From the NCBI GenBank assembly GCA_024500155.1, contig CM044858.1, forward strand, positions 5,332,001 to 5,396,000: 64,000 bases of DNA, in the 5' to 3' direction. Below the pieces are notes generated by a model. It was not told where the DNA came from and did not search any database. It saw only the letters and a program-made list of their open reading frames with translations. The position numbers and the translations under genes were made by a program. Origin of the DNA: Chenopodium formosanum (lineage: Eukaryota > Streptophyta > Magnoliopsida > Caryophyllales > Amaranthaceae). This document shows positions 60,275-64,000 of this stretch, piece by piece (position 1 is the stretch's first letter; each line of letters begins with the position of its first letter).

Positions 60275-62609
60275 GATATATTTCTCCTTTAGCAATAACT
60301 TCTTCCTTTAGTTCAATCACATTGTGCAATGAGTGATCTAAACAAGACATCATATGTCCAAGAAGTAGCAATATGCCAAATCAATTTCTATAATATAATT
60401 CTTAAATTGGAACATTTCCCTTCTTTTACCTTCCAACTATATGAGGTAGTTTCTAATCAATTGGAATTGGTCCATTTAATTTGAAGCATTTGTTGTTCAT
60501 AACAACTTTTAGCATGTAAGTAGTTCTAGGTTTGAGAAGTAGCAACTTGTTTGCAATTCTTGGCCTATAACTTCTTAATGCAATCCTCATATATTCCTAA
60601 ACCTTTCCCTTTGAGCCACTTAGAACATTTCTCTTAGGTTCAAAATGATACTTAACTACTTTAAGCATTTTTCATGATTTTGCTAAGTCTATTCTATCAT
60701 TATTTATATTTGAGTTTAATCAAGTATTAAACTCTATATAAAATAGATGAAGAATATTGTCATTTGATCAACTTTTGATCATAGATATTTCCAATCACTT
60801 TCTCATATTCAATCATATTGAAGATAAGAGATTTTATTGGATTTCTATACTTGTCTTTTGGAGGATTTGTACCTCCCATCTCATTATATCCCTTGAAACA
60901 TTTTTCAAAATGAAGATGTGTTGGTATTTTACTCAAACATTTTGAATAAAACCAACCTTAGACATGTGACATGAATTTCTAAAACTTGCCTTTTAGAACA
61001 GTCTTAGCAAAATTGGAATATAGGTTTATGGATTATCTTTTAAACTTTTTGAGAACGTTTCTCAACTTTATTTTCAATCGAGGAGATTATATATAATAAT
61101 AAAATTAGAACGATATGTTACTTATAAGTAAACGCAAAATTCAATTATGTTTATTAAAATTTAAAGTACCATAAGCGAATTAAATTGGTAACTTTAAAGC
61201 ATTTCATTCAATTTTAAATTGATCCCTATTGAATTAAATGATTCCAAGATCCTTTATTCGTGCAATAATTAACCGGACTTTGGCCCTGCCATCAACCATT
61301 ACATTTTCAAGGTGAGTAAACTCTTTACTGATTACAACTCTTGTAATTCTTGGTTGAATAATTAACCATCACATGTTTAATTATTACCCTTAGCTTCAAG
61401 GTTCTAAACTTTATCTTTAGGTAACCTTGTTGAGTATAACCAATTAAAAATGTAGAATTTGTCCTACCCCCACTTCCCCAATGAAAAATATGATGCCCAG
61501 CTTTGGCATGACCCATCATAAATGTCAAAGGTTTTCGTCGGGTTTTTAATTGGAAAAGCTGCCTCAATATTACTGGGATCTAGATTTATTATGTTGTGAT
61601 TAAATAGTGAACTCTAGCGCATCATCACAAAACATCAATAAAATCTAATATGCATAAAATACTGAATGCATAAATAAGACATAGCATGGCCCCTAATCCT
61701 AAGAAAACTAATAAAGTAAATGCTCCCACTTGAATCATCATGGATCGCATCCATCTTGCTCCTTTGGGCCTTCACTTCATGGGCTTCTTGGATTAACTGC
61801 AACCTGTAATTCTACTCCATTCTATCTACTACTTAAATAAAATAAAATAAAATTACAAAATACTCAACGGTCCGCAGACCGTATTTAGATTACAAAAATA
61901 CATCACGATGCGCAGATCGTATTTTAGAATCTATGGGCCATACTAGTCTATATATAGCAATAAATAATATCATATATTATAAAGTGCCATATAATAAATC
62001 ACTCATCATGCTTTCCTAAACTACAACATCGAATGTCTATAATAAAGGAAACATGGCTATAAATATCTCATATTTTAATTAATTACTGTAATTAGATAAT
62101 ATCATATATTAATCATGACCAATTATAAAATATCATATATTTTAATTTAGGTATGAGATAGAATCAAATCTTATTTGAAATTATGGAATATAAATCATAT
62201 TTATATTCCATGATTATCCTAAATAATTTAGGAATTCTATCCTAATTACTTGCCAATCACAATATTTTAAATCAATTATATCCAAAATAATTATGGGATA
62301 ATCACATTATTTAAATCAATTATTATCCTTTTGGAATATGCTCAGAATATCCTAACAAATCTTATCCATAATTAACCACTTTAATTTAGGATAATTACCA
62401 ATTTAACAACTTAAATATGGATAATATCAAATATAACAACTTTTGAATATTTGATTTTATCCTAAAATAAAAGATTTTATCCAAATAAAACCAATTTTAT
62501 CTTTTAAAATAAAAGATCATATTTTCAAAATATTTTAACTTATCCAAAATAAAACTGATTTTATCCCAAAATAATTCATAATTATCTTGAAATAATTTTT
62601 CAAAAACTG

Positions 62610-62639
<30 letters not shown>

Positions 62640-62641
<2 letters not shown>

Positions 62642-62870
62642 TGAAAAATCGCCAGCCACCGTGGTGTGGCCAGCCGGAGCCGGCCACGGTGGCTGCTGCC
62701 CCTGCAGTAACGCAGGAACAGCAGCAGCAGCAGCACACGCAAGGCTGCGGCACTGCTGCGCTGCTCCTTGCTGCCTGACCCAGCCCCGCCCCCTCCCTCC
62801 TGGACCACCAGCAGCGGCACCACCGTGGCAGCGCCACCCAGCCGCGGTGCTGCTGCTGTTTCCCCTTTTT
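62640..62870. other. GC-rich island inside the AT-rich LTR interior
   Basis: About 230 bases of strongly GC-rich, CAG/CTG- and CCG-rich sequence bounded by a T run (62611-62636) on the left and another (62865-62880) on the right. Open frames through it are low-complexity (Cys/Ala/Pro runs) and not convincing proteins. Confidence 0.7.
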
Positions 62871-63398
62871 TTTTTTTTTTAAAAAATATTTTAATTAATC
62901 AAAACAACTCTTGTAAAATTAATTAAAACTTAATGTGGTCCATTTAATTCCAAAATTAAATCATATTCAATTTTGAAATTAGGGTTCTTGATGAAATTAA
63001 TCCCCAATTTAATTTAACGCTTAAATTAAATAATTTGACCATGAAAAAATCATAATTTTAACATGTAATCAAATAGATTAAATTCCTTAAAATATTACCA
63101 TCGAATTAAATCAAAATCAAAACACAAATTTCACAAATTCGGGTTTATGGTTTCGAAATTTTCGAAAAAATAGGGTTAGGGTTCGAAAAATATTCGAGCA
63201 TAATAGGGCAAAATCGGATCACATCATGGCTATTTTGAGCATTATTAAATCACATTTAATCAATTCCAAGAGTTAAATCACATTTAATATAATAATTGAC
63301 CCATAATTAAATATTCTCCCTCCTAATTGAATTAAAATTGTGGATTATCAAAGAATTATGGGCAATATGCGTAAATGCAATAGGCTAACTGATACCAC

Positions 63399-64000
63399 TG
63401 TAGAGATTTATAGGTACTACGCAGCGGAAATAAACATGAATCATATTCATACAGTATCTAATCCAAGGATCTAATGCATAACACATAAAGCACAAATAAT
63501 CGTACCTTTGAAGCGTGATTCCACGTGCGATCGAGCAAGAACAAAGGGAGATAAAGAACCCCAAGCGTGATTCCTCTAATTGGTCCACAGGCACAAGTTA
63601 AGACCTCCACTAATGCTAGTTAGTCGCAATTGAAACCTTCAATTGACCTTCTATGGAGAAGAGCGACATGCTAACCAAGAACCACCACGATAACCACCAC
63701 GAACCACCACCTAAGGGGCGGCCGTACAAACGTGAGGGGAGGATGAGGGCCGTGAGTTAGAGAGAGGATTAGGGTTTTGGGATTGGTTGCCTTCATGTCA
63801 AAATTCACTATGTGTGAATTATGACTACCTACTGCAAACCCTAGGCATGGTTCTTATTTATAGATCTCATCTCTAAATAAGAGCCCATGTCAAAAGCCCA
63901 AAACCTAATTCCAATCTAACTATGCTAGCCCAATCCAATTCATGATTAGTTAATTGCTCATGAGGCCCATTAATGGGCCTCTTACTTGCTTAACCCAATA
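63399..64000 (-). repeat. 5' LTR (partial, 602 bp visible)
   Basis: Starts TGTAGAGATTTATAGG at 63399, constant offset 7545 from the left LTR. Two substitutions relative to it: G/A at the sixth base and C/T in the CAGTA(C/T)CTAATCC word. The remaining 183 bases are predicted beyond the window. Confidence 0.9.

Larger units (their letters stand above)
55854..64000 (-). mobile_element. LTR retrotransposon derivative (LARD-like), minus strand, runs off window
   Basis: Left LTR 55854-56638, internal 56639-63398, right LTR from 63399 past the window end. Reading on the minus strand, the right LTR is the 5' LTR: next to it, one base away, is a primer-binding site TGGTATCAGTTAGCC (63383-63397) resembling initiator tRNA-Met sites, and next to the left LTR is a polypurine tract AAGTGGGAGAT (56639-56649). 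LTR ends are TG...CA. The 6.76-kb interior has no frame over about 120 residues and no gag, protease, integrase, RT or RNase H motif that I can find, so it is a large non-autonomous derivative, Copia-like by PBS/PPT style. Confidence 0.85.

Noticed and set aside
62535..62882. Cys/Ala-rich proteins in the GC island
   Set aside because: Frames on both strands arise from CAG/CTG-rich sequence; the translations are low complexity.
56639..63398. gag-pol of the LTR element
   Set aside because: No frame over about 120 residues on the element's strand and no catalytic motifs visible by eye; a profile search would be decisive.

Overview
The window is nuclear DNA of a eudicot plant. Genes are split by GT-AG introns, intergenic DNA is AT-rich and full of MITEs, SINE-like pieces and LTR sequence, and the products are plant families (thaumatin-like, AUX/LAX, flavonol synthase-like 2-ODD, G-type lectin receptor kinase). 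My impression is a Caryophyllales (Amaranthaceae-type) genome, but the sequence alone does not prove it. Exon structures were built by hand from splice sites, reading frame and family knowledge; every complete model closes in frame.

Layout. 1-145: first exon of UFM1 (minus, cut by the window edge). 0.95-4.6 kb: tandem pair of thaumatin-like genes (minus). 7.7-9.9 kb: LAX3-type auxin influx carrier (plus, 8 exons). 14.8-15.3 kb: cold-shock/CCHC zinc-knuckle protein (minus). 17.6-21.6 kb: FEX/CrcB fluoride exporter (plus), convergent with a flavonol-synthase-like dioxygenase (minus, 22.3-23.6 kb). 25.0-26.5 kb: selenoprotein-K-like protein without selenocysteine (minus). 27.5-30.1 kb: single-exon S-domain receptor kinase (minus). 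33.0-38.2 kb: DIS3L2/SOV exoribonuclease (plus). 39.7-41.9 kb: OB-fold protein resembling RPA70/MEIOB/SHLD2 (plus). 42.7-43.8 kb: small uncharacterised coiled-coil gene (plus). 48.9-51.0 kb: plastid-type kynurenine/glutamine aminotransferase (plus).

The order UFM1 - thaumatin-like - LAX3 - SOV - aminotransferase matches, as I remember it, Arabidopsis At1g77710-At1g77670, so this is a conserved gene block into which other genes and transposons have been interposed. The right-hand 13 kb is repeat DNA: a 1.3-kb long-TIR Mutator-like element with a 9-bp target duplication, a tandem repeat of about 320 bp, and, inserted in that repeat, a young minus-strand LTR element with 785-bp LTRs and no recognisable gag-pol, running off the window.

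The genes do not form one pathway; they are independently transcribed. The most unusual items are a palindromic array of an AAAGAACAT-type word (47.77-48.17 kb), the MULE with iterated TIRs, the OB-fold gene, the asymmetric fluoride channel, a Stowaway element that begins six bases from the FLS intron-1 donor, and conserved tail exons in the thaumatin pair.
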